Of a stretch of DNA of 64,000 bases, positions 28,358-36,763 are shown in pieces; the first letter of the stretch is position 1; each line of letters starts with the position of its first letter. This DNA is from JALHSW01 sp963720675 (GTDB taxonomy: Bacteria > Actinomycetota > Acidimicrobiia > IMCC26256 > PALSA-555), in contig CAVRGH010000010.1 in the NCBI GenBank assembly GCA_963720675.1, positions 744,001-808,000 on the forward strand, in the 5' to 3' direction. A model generated the notes under the pieces. That model saw nothing but the letters and a program-made list of their open reading frames with translations, ran no database searches and was not told the DNA's origin. The position numbers and the translations under genes were made by a program.

Positions 28358-30053
28358 CCACGACGTCGACGCGGTGATCGTGGGCACCGGACCCGCCGGC
28401 GCGACGGTCGCCGAGGTGCTCACCGCGGCCGGCAAGAGCGTCCTCATGCTCGAGAAGGGGCGCAACCACCTCCTGGAGCTCGACGCCCCGTTCGGCCCGC
28501 TCGGGCACGTCAGCAACGACGAGCTGAAGTTCAACTCCCGTCACTTCCTGGGCCCGGACCCGATGCTCGAACCGCGGACCTACCGGAACTCCGCCGCCGA
28601 CGGTGATCGCATCTTCACCGGGGACGTGAACAACCTGCCGTCGACGGTAGGAGGCGGCGGCTTTCACGCCGACGGCAAGCTCCCGCGCTTCCGCGAGATC
28701 GACTTCCGGGCCGCGTCGGAGCTCGGCCCGATCGAGGGTGCCGAGCTCGTCGACTGGCCACTCGACTACGACGAGCTCGAGCCGTACTACGCCGAGGCCG
28801 AGCGCATCGTCGGCGTCGCGGGCGACGCCGACGCGAACCCGTTCGCGGCGTGGCGCTCCGGCCCGTACCCCATGCCGCCCGGCCCCGACATGTTCTGTGC
28901 GGTCGTGACGTCCGAGGCCGCGTCCCGTCTCGGCTACCACCCCTACCGGGCACCGACCGGCGTGAACAGCGTCGAGTACGACGGGCGTCCGGCGTGCAAC
29001 AACTGTGGCTTCTGCGCCTTCTACGGCTGTCCGATCGAGGCCAAGGGGGACCCCGTCGCGCCGCTGCGCCACGCACTCCAGACCGGTCGGTGCGAGATCC
29101 GGCCCGAGTCGTACGTGAGCGAGATCCTCCTCGACGGCACCGGTCGCAAGGCGCGCGGGGTGCGCTACCTCGACGCCGAGGGAGCCGCGCACCAGGTGAG
29201 CGCGGCACATGTCGTCCTCGGCGCCGGCGCGTTCGAGACCCCGCGCCTGCTCCTGCGCTCGGGGATGGGAAACCCCGACGTCGTCGGGCGCTTCCTCATG
29301 TACCACTTCCAGACGCTGGTGCTCGGGCTGTTCCCCTTCAAGCTGCATCCGCACCGCGGGCGCGCCGTCACGCACCTCATGGACGACCCGATGCGCATCG
29401 ACGACGAGACGCGCGCGGCCGCCCACCAGGCGGGCCTCCCCTACTTCCGCGGCGGCATCGTCGAGCACGGCGGCGCGGGGGCGCCGATCATGGAAGGCAT
29501 CCACCTCCCCCGCGGCGAGACGCACTCCCGCCTCATGCTCGACTCGCTGATGCGCGAGCGCATGGTCGCGTTCACGATGCAGGGCGAGGACATGCCGCAA
29601 GCGACGAACCGCATCGACCTCGACCCGAAGGTGAAGGACGTCTTCGGCTTCCCGGCCGGTCGTGTCACGTTCCAACCCCACCGCCACGAGATGGCATGCG
29701 CCGAACACTGGGCGCCACGCCTCGAGGCGGTCCTGCGGGATGCGGGCGCCGACAGCACCTTCTGGGTGACTTCACCACCGATCGAGAACCCCGCGCCCGG
29801 CAAGGTCATCGGCAACCCGTCGCCGATCTCGCGTCACATCATGGGGACGGCCCGCATGGGCGACGACCCGCGCACGAGCGTCTGCGACCGCTGGCAACGC
29901 CTCCACGACGTCGACAACGTGATGGTCGCCGACTCCTCGGTCTTCCCGACCAGCACCGGGTACGGACCCACGCTCACGATCGTCACTCTGGCGATCCGCG
30001 CCGCCCGAGCCCTCGCGGGGCTCGAACCACTCCGGTCGCAGCGCCCGGCCTGA
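28350..30053 (+). CDS. GMC-type FAD dehydrogenase, gluconate 2-dehydrogenase flavoprotein-like
   Basis: 567 aa. FAD motif AVIVGTGPAGATVAEVL and MLEKG at residues about 8-37, GMC region with TVGGGGFHADGK, and C-terminal GTARMGDDPRTSVCD...VADSSVFPTSTGYGPTLTI with active-site His in SRHIMGT. A Cys cluster CNNCGFCAFYGC (about residues 215-226) resembles the iron-sulfur region of bacterial FAD-glucose dehydrogenases. It oxidises an alcohol or sugar-like ring and passes electrons to a carrier; substrate unknown. GTG 28350 gives the normal short N-terminus. Last gene of the palindrome-led operon. Confidence 0.85.
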   Translation: MPDHDVDAVIVGTGPAGATVAEVLTAAGKSVLMLEKGRNHLLELDAPFGPLGHVSNDELKFNSRHFLGPDPMLEPRTYRNSAADGDRIFTGDVNNLPSTVGGGGFHADGKLPRFREIDFRAASELGPIEGAELVDWPLDYDELEPYYAEAERIVGVAGDADANPFAAWRSGPYPMPPGPDMFCAVVTSEAASRLGYHPYRAPTGVNSVEYDGRPACNNCGFCAFYGCPIEAKGDPVAPLRHALQTGRCEIRPESYVSEILLDGTGRKARGVRYLDAEGAAHQVSAAHVVLGAGAFETPRLLLRSGMGNPDVVGRFLMYHFQTLVLGLFPFKLHPHRGRAVTHLMDDPMRIDDETRAAAHQAGLPYFRGGIVEHGGAGAPIMEGIHLPRGETHSRLMLDSLMRERMVAFTMQGEDMPQATNRIDLDPKVKDVFGFPAGRVTFQPHRHEMACAEHWAPRLEAVLRDAGADSTFWVTSPPIENPAPGKVIGNPSPISRHIMGTARMGDDPRTSVCDRWQRLHDVDNVMVADSSVFPTSTGYGPTLTIVTLAIRAARALAGLEPLRSQRPA

Positions 30054-30127
30054 TCGCACGCGGGCCGCGCCCTCAGGCGATGGGGCGCACCGGGTGACGT
30101 GGTCCCGTACCGACGCCTCGCTCGGGC

Positions 30128-30910
30128 CTATGCGCCCCGAGTCGCGAGCGCGACGAGCAGGGCCGGCCAGCGATCGGCCCACGCCTTCGTCTTCGGGATC
30201 CCCAGGCGCGTCGACAGCAGCTCGTTGACCCGCGCCAGCGGGAAGCCGATCACGTTGGCCGCGTGGTTCTGCCCGACCGACTCGTAGCGGACCCCGCGTG
30301 CCTGGGCGGCGAGCACGATGCACGTCTCGAGCGAGACGCGGTCGAAGGCCTCCGAGTACGTCCAGCCGGTGTAGCGCTCGGGCCGGGCGATCGCGACGAC
30401 GCCGACCTGGGTGCTCGCCAGCACCCGTCCGAAGTCACCCGCGAACCGCGCGAGGCGATCGGCGTCGTCGACCTCGCGGTCGGCAACGACGCGATCGGCG
30501 AGCTCGAAGCGCGGCTTCCCCGAAGGCTCGACGATCGCGAGGTAGGCCGTGCCGTCCGAGATGTTCACGCCGAGGACGCGCGGGCGATCGGTCGTGGAGA
30601 CCGACGAGAATCCCTCGCGTTCGTCGGTCGTTCGCTCGGCGGGCTCGCCGGGCGCGGCCGCGATGGCACCTTCAGGAGCCGCCGGCACCGCAACGGCCTC
30701 GGGTTCGAGGATGCGCACCGCGGAGCGCGCCAGGTGCTGCGCGACTCGGGTGTCCGGGGCCGGCGTCCGGGCCTGCAGCGCCGGTTCACCGACCGCTTCG
30801 GGGGCGACGTACACGCCGCTCGGCGCGAAGTCGCTCTCCCGCGCGGGCGGGTGCGCACCCATCGGCCCGCGGAAGTGCCGGTCGAGCCGGTCCAGGACGT
30901 CACGCCACAT
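30128..30910 (-). CDS. RNase H-like fold protein of unknown function
   Basis: 260 aa. Residues 1-105 are Pro/Ala/Glu-rich and probably disordered. From about residue 110, RVLGVNISDGTAYLAIVE resembles the first strand pair of RuvC/RNase H folds (usually G-x-D-P-G), with Asn replacing Asp; VGVVAIARPERY, a basic helix and NHAANVIGFPLARVNELLS follow. Catalytic status is unclear. ATG 30910 has a good RBS (GGAGGCACCG) just upstream on the minus strand; the longer upstream frame is antisense to the cyclase gene and rejected. Divergent from the CHASE2-cyclase gene. Confidence 0.5.
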   Translation of the reverse strand: MWRDVLDRLDRHFRGPMGAHPPARESDFAPSGVYVAPEAVGEPALQARTPAPDTRVAQHLARSAVRILEPEAVAVPAAPEGAIAAAPGEPAERTTDEREGFSSVSTTDRPRVLGVNISDGTAYLAIVEPSGKPRFELADRVVADREVDDADRLARFAGDFGRVLASTQVGVVAIARPERYTGWTYSEAFDRVSLETCIVLAAQARGVRYESVGQNHAANVIGFPLARVNELLSTRLGIPKTKAWADRWPALLVALATRGA

Positions 30911-31054
30911 CGGTGCCTCCTGCCGTCGACGCCTGCGTCGAGGGCGATCCGGGATTCGCCGACCGGGATCCCGGCCGCGGTCGTGCCCGCTGTCGCGGTA
31001 CAACGAAGCGCCTGCGCCCTGGTTTCGCCCGAACGTGTCGTAACCTCGGCCGCA

Positions 31055-32890
31055 ATGCGCCGCCGCACGCTCCGCCGCCTGCTCGAGGCCGCAGTCATCA
31101 GCGTGGTGATCACGGCCCTGGCCGCCGTCGGCCTGGGCGCCAACATCTTCTCCGGCTTCGAGCGGCGCGCTTCGGACTCGCTGTTCCCTTCTGCCCGTCG
31201 CGATCCGCAGGTCGTCGTGGTGGGCATGGACGCGAAGTCCGTTGCGGAGCTGGGAAACGCCCCATGGCCAAGGAGCGTGCATGCCGCGCTGGCACGGCAG
31301 TTCGCGGCCGCCGGTGTCCGAACGGCCGTCTGGGATGTCGTGTTCTCCCCGTCGCGTGACGGAGACGCTGAGTTTGCGAGCGCGCTCGCGACGCTTCCTG
31401 GCGTGGTGCTCGCTGAGTCGATCGACAGATCGAAGCCATCGCGAGTCGATCCGACGCTCTATGAAGCAACCCAGAGCGAGCCACCAGTGGCGGACGTCGT
31501 CGAAGGAACGCGGGCCCAGGTGGGGCACGCTCAGGTCTTCGCCGACCCTTCGGATGCTGTGGTCCGGACCCTTCCGCTCGTCGTTGATCAGAGCGGAGTT
31601 CTCATCCCCTCGCTGTCGCTCGCAGCCCTTCGCTCGATGCGGGGCGAGTCCGGTCCGCTCACGATCCGACCCGACGGAGTCCAGGCCGCCGGGAAGTTCA
31701 TCCCGACCGAGGGTCGCCATGAGCTCCGGCTGAACTGGGCACAGGGATTGGACGAAGGCGACAACAAGAGCGCGGTCGTGTCAGCAGTCGACGTCTTGAA
31801 CGGTTCCATCAACCCCGCACGACTCAGGGACAAGGTCGTCTTCGTCGGGGCGACGGACCCGAAGATGGGTGATACGCAGCTCGCCCCCATCGACAAGTCG
31901 GGGGGCATCCCGGGCGTACTGATCCACGCGAACGCCCTCAACACGATGCTCACGGCTTCCTACCTCGAACCAGCGAGCGACACCACGACGCTTCTCTGGG
32001 TCGCGTTCATCGTGGCGCTCATCGCGCTTGCCGTCCTGTTCCTGCCGGTGTGGCTGTCGACGATTCTCAGCTTTCTTGTCGCCGCGGCATTCCTCCTCCT
32101 CGCATACCTCCGCTTCGACGCCGGGCAGATCCTCAACGTCGTCTACGTGTTCGGAGCGATCGTGCTCGCCTTCATCGCAGCACTTGCGCTCAGGTACGCG
32201 ACCGAGACCCGGCAGCGTCGCAAGGTGTCGGCGTTGTTCGCGCAGTACGTGCCCGAAGAGGTCGCGCGCCAGCTCGAGGAGTCCGGCCGCCTCGACGCAA
32301 CGCTCGACGGTGAACGGCTCGACACGAGCCTGTTCTTCTGCGACCTCCGAGGCTTCACCTCGATGTCGGCAACGCTCGAGGCGCCCGAGGTCCGGCAGAT
32401 GCTCAACGCGTTCTACGAGCTGCTGACGGAGATCATCCTCGCGAGCGGCGGCACGGTGCTGAAGTTCGTCGGCGACGAGGTCTTCGCGGTCTTCGGCGCG
32501 CCGCTCCCGGTCGAGAACCACCCCCAGGTGGCACTCGAGTGCGCGATGGAGATCCAGCGGCGCGGTCCGGAGCTCGATACCGAGCTCTCCGATCTCGACA
32601 TCCCGCCGATGCAGTTCGGGATCGGTATGAACTCCGGCGAGGTGGTCGCCGCCCACGTCGGCGGGGGCAAGCGCCGGCAGTACGACATCGTCGGCGACAC
32701 GGTGAACCTGGCCAGCCGCCTCTGCGGGCAGGCCGGCAAGGGCGAGATCGTGATCCCGGAGACGATGAAGGACCGGTTGACCGACCCGCCCGAGACGAAG
32801 TCGATGGGACGCGTCCAGCTCAAGGGCCTCGACGAGCCCGTGCCGTTGTACAAGGTGATCGTCGACGAATCGGTCGCGGTCGCCCGCTGA
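31055..32890 (+). CDS. CHASE2-domain adenylate/guanylate cyclase (class III)
   Basis: 611 aa. TM1 at about residues 7-30, extracytoplasmic CHASE2 sensor (about 31-300, with QVVVVGMDAKSVAELG and VVFVGATDPKMGD), three closely spaced TM segments (about 308-385), then a cytoplasmic class III cyclase domain: FCDLRGFTSMS (metal Asp), LKFVGDEVFAVFGAP (second metal Asp), YDIVGDTVNLASRL. It should make cAMP (or cGMP) in response to an outside signal. ATG 31055 is 8 bases after a TAACCT box (leaderless). The sensor half, 31230-31800, is visibly less GC-rich than its neighbours, suggesting faster exchange or a different origin. Confidence 0.9.
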   Translation: MRRRTLRRLLEAAVISVVITALAAVGLGANIFSGFERRASDSLFPSARRDPQVVVVGMDAKSVAELGNAPWPRSVHAALARQFAAAGVRTAVWDVVFSPSRDGDAEFASALATLPGVVLAESIDRSKPSRVDPTLYEATQSEPPVADVVEGTRAQVGHAQVFADPSDAVVRTLPLVVDQSGVLIPSLSLAALRSMRGESGPLTIRPDGVQAAGKFIPTEGRHELRLNWAQGLDEGDNKSAVVSAVDVLNGSINPARLRDKVVFVGATDPKMGDTQLAPIDKSGGIPGVLIHANALNTMLTASYLEPASDTTTLLWVAFIVALIALAVLFLPVWLSTILSFLVAAAFLLLAYLRFDAGQILNVVYVFGAIVLAFIAALALRYATETRQRRKVSALFAQYVPEEVARQLEESGRLDATLDGERLDTSLFFCDLRGFTSMSATLEAPEVRQMLNAFYELLTEIILASGGTVLKFVGDEVFAVFGAPLPVENHPQVALECAMEIQRRGPELDTELSDLDIPPMQFGIGMNSGEVVAAHVGGGKRRQYDIVGDTVNLASRLCGQAGKGEIVIPETMKDRLTDPPETKSMGRVQLKGLDEPVPLYKVIVDESVAVAR

Positions 32891-32927
32891 GGCGACCCCG
32901 ACACGCACAAGAGAGAGGACGGGAGCG

Positions 32928-33224
32928 CTACCCGCGTCGCTCCGTCCAGCCCGTGTACGTGAGGAAGATGCCGGCCGCGCCGATCAGGTAGGCGACGCCC
33001 CAGAAGGGGAACGGCGGACCTTCGATCCCGTTCCAGCCGAAGCGCAGCACCAGGCACAGCACGATCAACAGGGGGCCGAGCCAGATCGTCGTGCTCGGCC
33101 GGAGGTACCAGGGCCGCTCCTCGGGGAGCGGGGTCGCCCCGGGCGCCCGCGTGGTCGGCTGGAGCGTCGGGGGCGTGCTCGGCTGCAGGTCCGGTGGCTC
33201 GCCGGGAGTGCCCGTCTCGTCCAT
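32928..33224 (-). CDS. Small membrane protein
   Basis: 98 aa. A Pro/Thr-rich cytoplasmic N-terminus (residues 1-40) is followed by two hydrophobic segments, IWLGPLLIVLCLVLRFGW and PFWGVAYLIGAAGIFLTYTGW. No domain recognised; the layout is of common actinobacterial two-helix proteins. ATG 33224 is preferred over 33266 because GAAGGAGCACGAG provides a ribosome-binding site. Convergent with the cyclase gene. Confidence 0.6.
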   Translation of the reverse strand: MDETGTPGEPPDLQPSTPPTLQPTTRAPGATPLPEERPWYLRPSTTIWLGPLLIVLCLVLRFGWNGIEGPPFPFWGVAYLIGAAGIFLTYTGWTERRG

Positions 33225-33384
33225 CTCGTGCTCCTTCGGTCCGGTGCCAGGCGGGACTGGTCCCATCAGACCATGTTCTCGGAGCCCGTGTCCCGGCGTC
33301 GGTGGTCCTGAGGGCCGAGCACCCCGAATGCTTACGGATCACGGCTCAGGAGATGCCTCGGAGCGCCCGCGCGAGACTTGGATC

Positions 33385-34086
33385 GTGCGCTTCCAGGCCG
33401 TGCTCGTCGACTTCTACGGGACCCTCGCCCGGGCGACCGCCTGGGTGTCCGTCGACGTGGTGCTGGCCGAGCACGGCGTCGAGCTCGTCGACGAGCTCCG
33501 CGACCGGTACTGGAACGATGGGATCGACGGCATCGAGCACCTCGAGCACTCCCACAGCCGCGACCACTATGACGCCTGGCAGCGGAACCGGCTGCTCTCG
33601 ATGCTCTCGGAGACCGACCTGCACCCCGGCGAGTACGAGGTCGTCCTCGACAAGCTCGCGAAGGGCAACGAGGCCCGGGTGCTCGAGCCCTACGACGAGA
33701 CCCTGGACGTGCTCGGTGCCCTGCGCGAGCGTGGGTGCCCGGTTGCGATCTGCTCGAACTGGGACTGGGACCTCGCCGAGGCCGTCGATGAGGCCGGCGT
33801 GACCGACGCGGTCGACGTCGTGGTCTCGTCCGCCTGGGCCGGCGCCCGCAAGCCGCACCCCCGCATCTTCGAGCACACGCTCGAGAAGGTCGGGGTCGCG
33901 CCGGCGGATGCCCTCTTCGTGGGCGACACGTGGGGCCCCGACGTCGTTGGGCCCCGATCGATGGGGATGACCCCGCTCTACCTCCAGCGGGCCGGCCACT
34001 GGCCCGACACCACCGCGCCCGCCGGTCTCGATGGTGAGACCGTCGAGACCGCGCCCGACCTCCGCCGCATCCTCGAGCTGCTCTGA
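33385..34086 (+). CDS. HAD-superfamily hydrolase
   Basis: 233 aa. HAD motif I VLVDFYGTLA (nucleophile Asp; the second Asp is Tyr), motif II ICSNWDWD, motif III Lys in ARKPHPRIF and motif IV FVGDTWGPDV. The replaced acid/base Asp and the general layout point to the REG-2/haloacid-dehalogenase-like group rather than a classical phosphatase. Cap domain is helical (residues 15-90). GTG 33385 places motif I at residue 5-14 as usual. It precedes the aldehyde dehydrogenase by 11 bases. Confidence 0.8.
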   Translation: MRFQAVLVDFYGTLARATAWVSVDVVLAEHGVELVDELRDRYWNDGIDGIEHLEHSHSRDHYDAWQRNRLLSMLSETDLHPGEYEVVLDKLAKGNEARVLEPYDETLDVLGALRERGCPVAICSNWDWDLAEAVDEAGVTDAVDVVVSSAWAGARKPHPRIFEHTLEKVGVAPADALFVGDTWGPDVVGPRSMGMTPLYLQRAGHWPDTTAPAGLDGETVETAPDLRRILELL

Positions 34087-34097
34087 CTGGAGTCACC

Positions 34098-35528
34098 GTG
34101 ACGACCACCGCGCCCTCGCGCCCGACCAACGAACCGGCCGACCGTTCGGCCGCGACCCCCCTGGATGCCCCGGCGCTCGTCGCCCGGATCCGAGCGACGT
34201 TCGCGTCGGGCCGCACCCGACCGGTGGCCTGGCGTCGCGAACAGCTCCAGCAGCTCCGCAAGCTCCTCATCGACCACGAGGACGACCTCCTCACCGCCCT
34301 GGCGAGCGACCTCGGCAAACCACGCCTCGAGGCGTGGGCCACCGACGTCGGCTTCGTCGTGAACGAGATCGAGCACGCCCTCAAGCACCTCCGGCGGTGG
34401 ACCCGACCCACCCGGGTGGCCACGCCCCTCGCGACCAAGCCCTCCCGCGGACGGGTCCTGCGCGAGCCGCTCGGGGCGGTCCTGATCATCGCCCCGTGGA
34501 ACTACCCCGTGCAGCTGGCCCTCTCGCCCCTCATCGGCGCGATCGCGGCCGGCAACGTCGCGGTCGTGAAGCCATCCGAGGTCGCACCGGCGACGTCGGC
34601 GGCGCTGGCCCGGCTCGTCCCCGAGTACCTCGACGCCGACGCGATCGCGATCGTCGAAGGCGCGGTGCCCGAGACGCAGGCCCTGCTCGAGCAGCGTTGG
34701 GACCACATCTTCTACACGGGGAACGGTCGCGTCGGTCGCGTCGTGATGGAGGCCGCGGCCAAGCACCTGACGCCGGTGACGCTCGAGCTCGGCGGGAAGA
34801 GCCCGGCGATCGTCGACGCATCGGCCAACCTCGAGGTCGCGGCGCGGCGGATCGCATGGGGCAAGTTCCTCAACGCCGGCCAGACCTGCATCGCGCCCGA
34901 CTACGTGCTCGTCGATCGTGAGTTGGAGGACCGCTTCGTCGAGCTCGTCCGGCGCTGCGTCTTCGACTTCTACGGCCAGGACCCGAAGGCGAGCGCAGAC
35001 TTCGCCCGGATCGTCAACGGTTCGCACTTCGAGCGGCTCGTGGGCCTGATCGACTCCGGCACCCCCGCCGTCGGGGGTCAGCACGACGCGGCGACGCGCT
35101 ACATCGCCCCCACCGTGCTCCGTGACGTGCTCCCCGAGTCACCGGTCATGCAGGAAGAGATCTTCGGTCCCATCCTCCCGGTGCTCCCGGTGACCGACGT
35201 CGCCGAGGCGATCGCGTTCGTGAACGGACGCGAGAAGCCGCTCGCCCTGTACGTCTTCGCCGGCGACTCCAAGGTGCAGCAGCAGGTGCTCGACGGCACG
35301 AGCAGTGGCGGCGCGTGCGTGAACGCGACGTTGTTCCACGTCGCGGTCGCCGAGCTGCCCTTCGGCGGCGTCGGGGAGAGCGGCATCGGTGCGTACCACG
35401 GCAAGGCGAGCTTCGACGTCTTCAGCCACGCCAAGTCCGTGCTGAAGCGCGCGACACGCCCCGACCCCGACCTCGCCTATCCCCCGTACACGGATCGCAA
35501 GGAGAAGCTGACCCGGCGATTCCTGTAG
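34098..35528 (+). CDS. Aldehyde dehydrogenase family protein
   Basis: 476 aa. Rossmann region APWNYPVQL, YTGNGRVGR (glycine motif), catalytic Glu in LELGGKSP and nucleophile Cys in NAGQTC, all in normal order. The short form, about 60 residues less than ALDH1/2, and the C-terminal SHAKSVLKR match the ALDH3 fatty-aldehyde group, though no C-terminal membrane anchor is seen. It oxidises aldehydes to acids with NAD(P), feeding ligases such as the FadD proteins nearby. GTG 34098. Confidence 0.88.
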   Translation: MTTTAPSRPTNEPADRSAATPLDAPALVARIRATFASGRTRPVAWRREQLQQLRKLLIDHEDDLLTALASDLGKPRLEAWATDVGFVVNEIEHALKHLRRWTRPTRVATPLATKPSRGRVLREPLGAVLIIAPWNYPVQLALSPLIGAIAAGNVAVVKPSEVAPATSAALARLVPEYLDADAIAIVEGAVPETQALLEQRWDHIFYTGNGRVGRVVMEAAAKHLTPVTLELGGKSPAIVDASANLEVAARRIAWGKFLNAGQTCIAPDYVLVDRELEDRFVELVRRCVFDFYGQDPKASADFARIVNGSHFERLVGLIDSGTPAVGGQHDAATRYIAPTVLRDVLPESPVMQEEIFGPILPVLPVTDVAEAIAFVNGREKPLALYVFAGDSKVQQQVLDGTSSGGACVNATLFHVAVAELPFGGVGESGIGAYHGKASFDVFSHAKSVLKRATRPDPDLAYPPYTDRKEKLTRRFL

Positions 35529-35554
35529 GGATCGTTCGACAGCACGTCATTCAC

Positions 35555-36367
35555 GTGGCCGCCCGACTTCCCGACGGCTGGGGTGCAGACTCGCCCCGGG
35601 GTGACTCGCTGGTCCGCGCCTACGCCGAGGCGTGGGCCGACCTCGCCGAGACCCTCGGACGCGCGGGAGGGCATCGCACCACCCGATCGAGCGACTTCGT
35701 CGCGTTCGACAGCGGGGCTCCGTTCCCCTTCGTGAACGCCGCGGTGCTGCTGCGCCCCGTGCACGATCCGGACGACCCGTTGTTCGACGAGATCACCGCG
35801 TTCTTCGCCACCGACGCGGGGGACACGCCGTTCCTCGTGTGGAGTGCGACCCCGACGCCGTCCCTCGCGGCGCGGGGCTGGACCCTGATGGGGCACCCGC
35901 CGCTCATGGTGCGGCCGGCCGGTCCGGCCGAGGTGCCCACACCGGAGGGCGTCGAGATCGTGCCGGTGCACGACCCCGAGTCCCTCGCCGCGTTCGACAC
36001 CACGCTCATCGAGGCCTACCCGGTGCCCGAGATGCGGGGGCGGCGCCACTTCGGCGACGACGTCGTGGATGCACCCGGGTGGCACATGTGGCTGGCGATG
36101 GCCGACGGACGCCCGATCGGCACCGCGGCGGCCCAGGTGACCGAGTCGTTCGTCGACGTCGAATGGATCTCCTTGCGGCCCGAGCACCGGGGCAAGCGCG
36201 TCGGCGAGGCACTCGCGTGGGCGGCCACGCTCGCCGAACCTTCGCTGCCCGCGATGCTCTTCGCGAGCGACCTCGGCCGACCGACCTACGAGCGCATGGG
36301 CTACCTCACGCTCACGCGCCTGACCCTCTGGGTCGGACGCCGCGCCCAGACGGGCGGCGCTCAGTAG
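35555..36367 (+). CDS. GNAT-family N-acetyltransferase
   Basis: 270 aa. The second half has the acetyl-CoA loop region VDVEWISLRPEHRGKRVGEALAW (R/Q-x-x-G-x-G/A variant, about residues 200-222) and GRPTYERMGY typical of GNAT domains. The N-terminal half (residues 1-130) looks like a degenerate second GNAT unit with PFPFVNAAVLLRP. Acceptor substrate unknown. GTG 35555 selected because it gives a natural N-terminus 27 bases after the aldehyde dehydrogenase. 3' end overlaps a convergent VOC gene by 7 bases. Confidence 0.7.
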   Translation: MAARLPDGWGADSPRGDSLVRAYAEAWADLAETLGRAGGHRTTRSSDFVAFDSGAPFPFVNAAVLLRPVHDPDDPLFDEITAFFATDAGDTPFLVWSATPTPSLAARGWTLMGHPPLMVRPAGPAEVPTPEGVEIVPVHDPESLAAFDTTLIEAYPVPEMRGRRHFGDDVVDAPGWHMWLAMADGRPIGTAAAQVTESFVDVEWISLRPEHRGKRVGEALAWAATLAEPSLPAMLFASDLGRPTYERMGYLTLTRLTLWVGRRAQTGGAQ

Positions 36368-36738
36368 CTGCGGAGCTCCACCACGTTCCCATCGGGATCG
36401 TGCACGTAGACCGACGACGCGAAGCCCTGCGCGCCGTAGAGCCCGTCGTGGACCGCGTTCGCCTCGCGTCCGGGCTCCAACGACTCGGCAAGGGCCTGCA
36501 GATCAGTGGGCTCGACCACCAGGCACAGGTGGTCGAGGTTCGCCCCGTCCCGCTCCCCGGGGAAGAGGTCGACGATCGTCGTCGCGTCGATCCGGACGGA
36601 CGGGAAGAGCACCTCGCCCCGTCGCCACTCCTCGACGCGCTCGGGTTCGAGCCCGAGCTGATCGCAATAGAACGCGAGCGACCGTTCGACGTCGGTGGTG
36701 CGCAAGACGATGTGGTCGAGACCGATGACGCGGACCAT
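36361..36738 (-). CDS. VOC-family dioxygenase/lyase-like protein
   Basis: 125 aa. LDHIVLRTTDVERSLAFY at the start and VYVHDPDGNVVELRSY at the end are the two metal-site strands of a glyoxalase/bleomycin-resistance/dioxygenase fold; the His in LDHIV, His in LDHLCLVVE and the final Glu can bind a metal. ATG 36738 is supported by a TAGAGT -10 box 7 bases upstream (leaderless). Substrate unknown. Confidence 0.78.
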   Translation of the reverse strand: MVRVIGLDHIVLRTTDVERSLAFYCDQLGLEPERVEEWRRGEVLFPSVRIDATTIVDLFPGERDGANLDHLCLVVEPTDLQALAESLEPGREANAVHDGLYGAQGFASSVYVHDPDGNVVELRSY

Positions 36739-36763
36739 GCGCTCGACTCTAGGACTCGGACCC

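Noticed and set aside
30911..31720. Upstream extension of the minus-strand RNase H-like protein
   Set aside because: It runs through the opposite strand of the CHASE2-cyclase gene and has no family-like sequence; ATG 30910 has a good ribosome-binding site.
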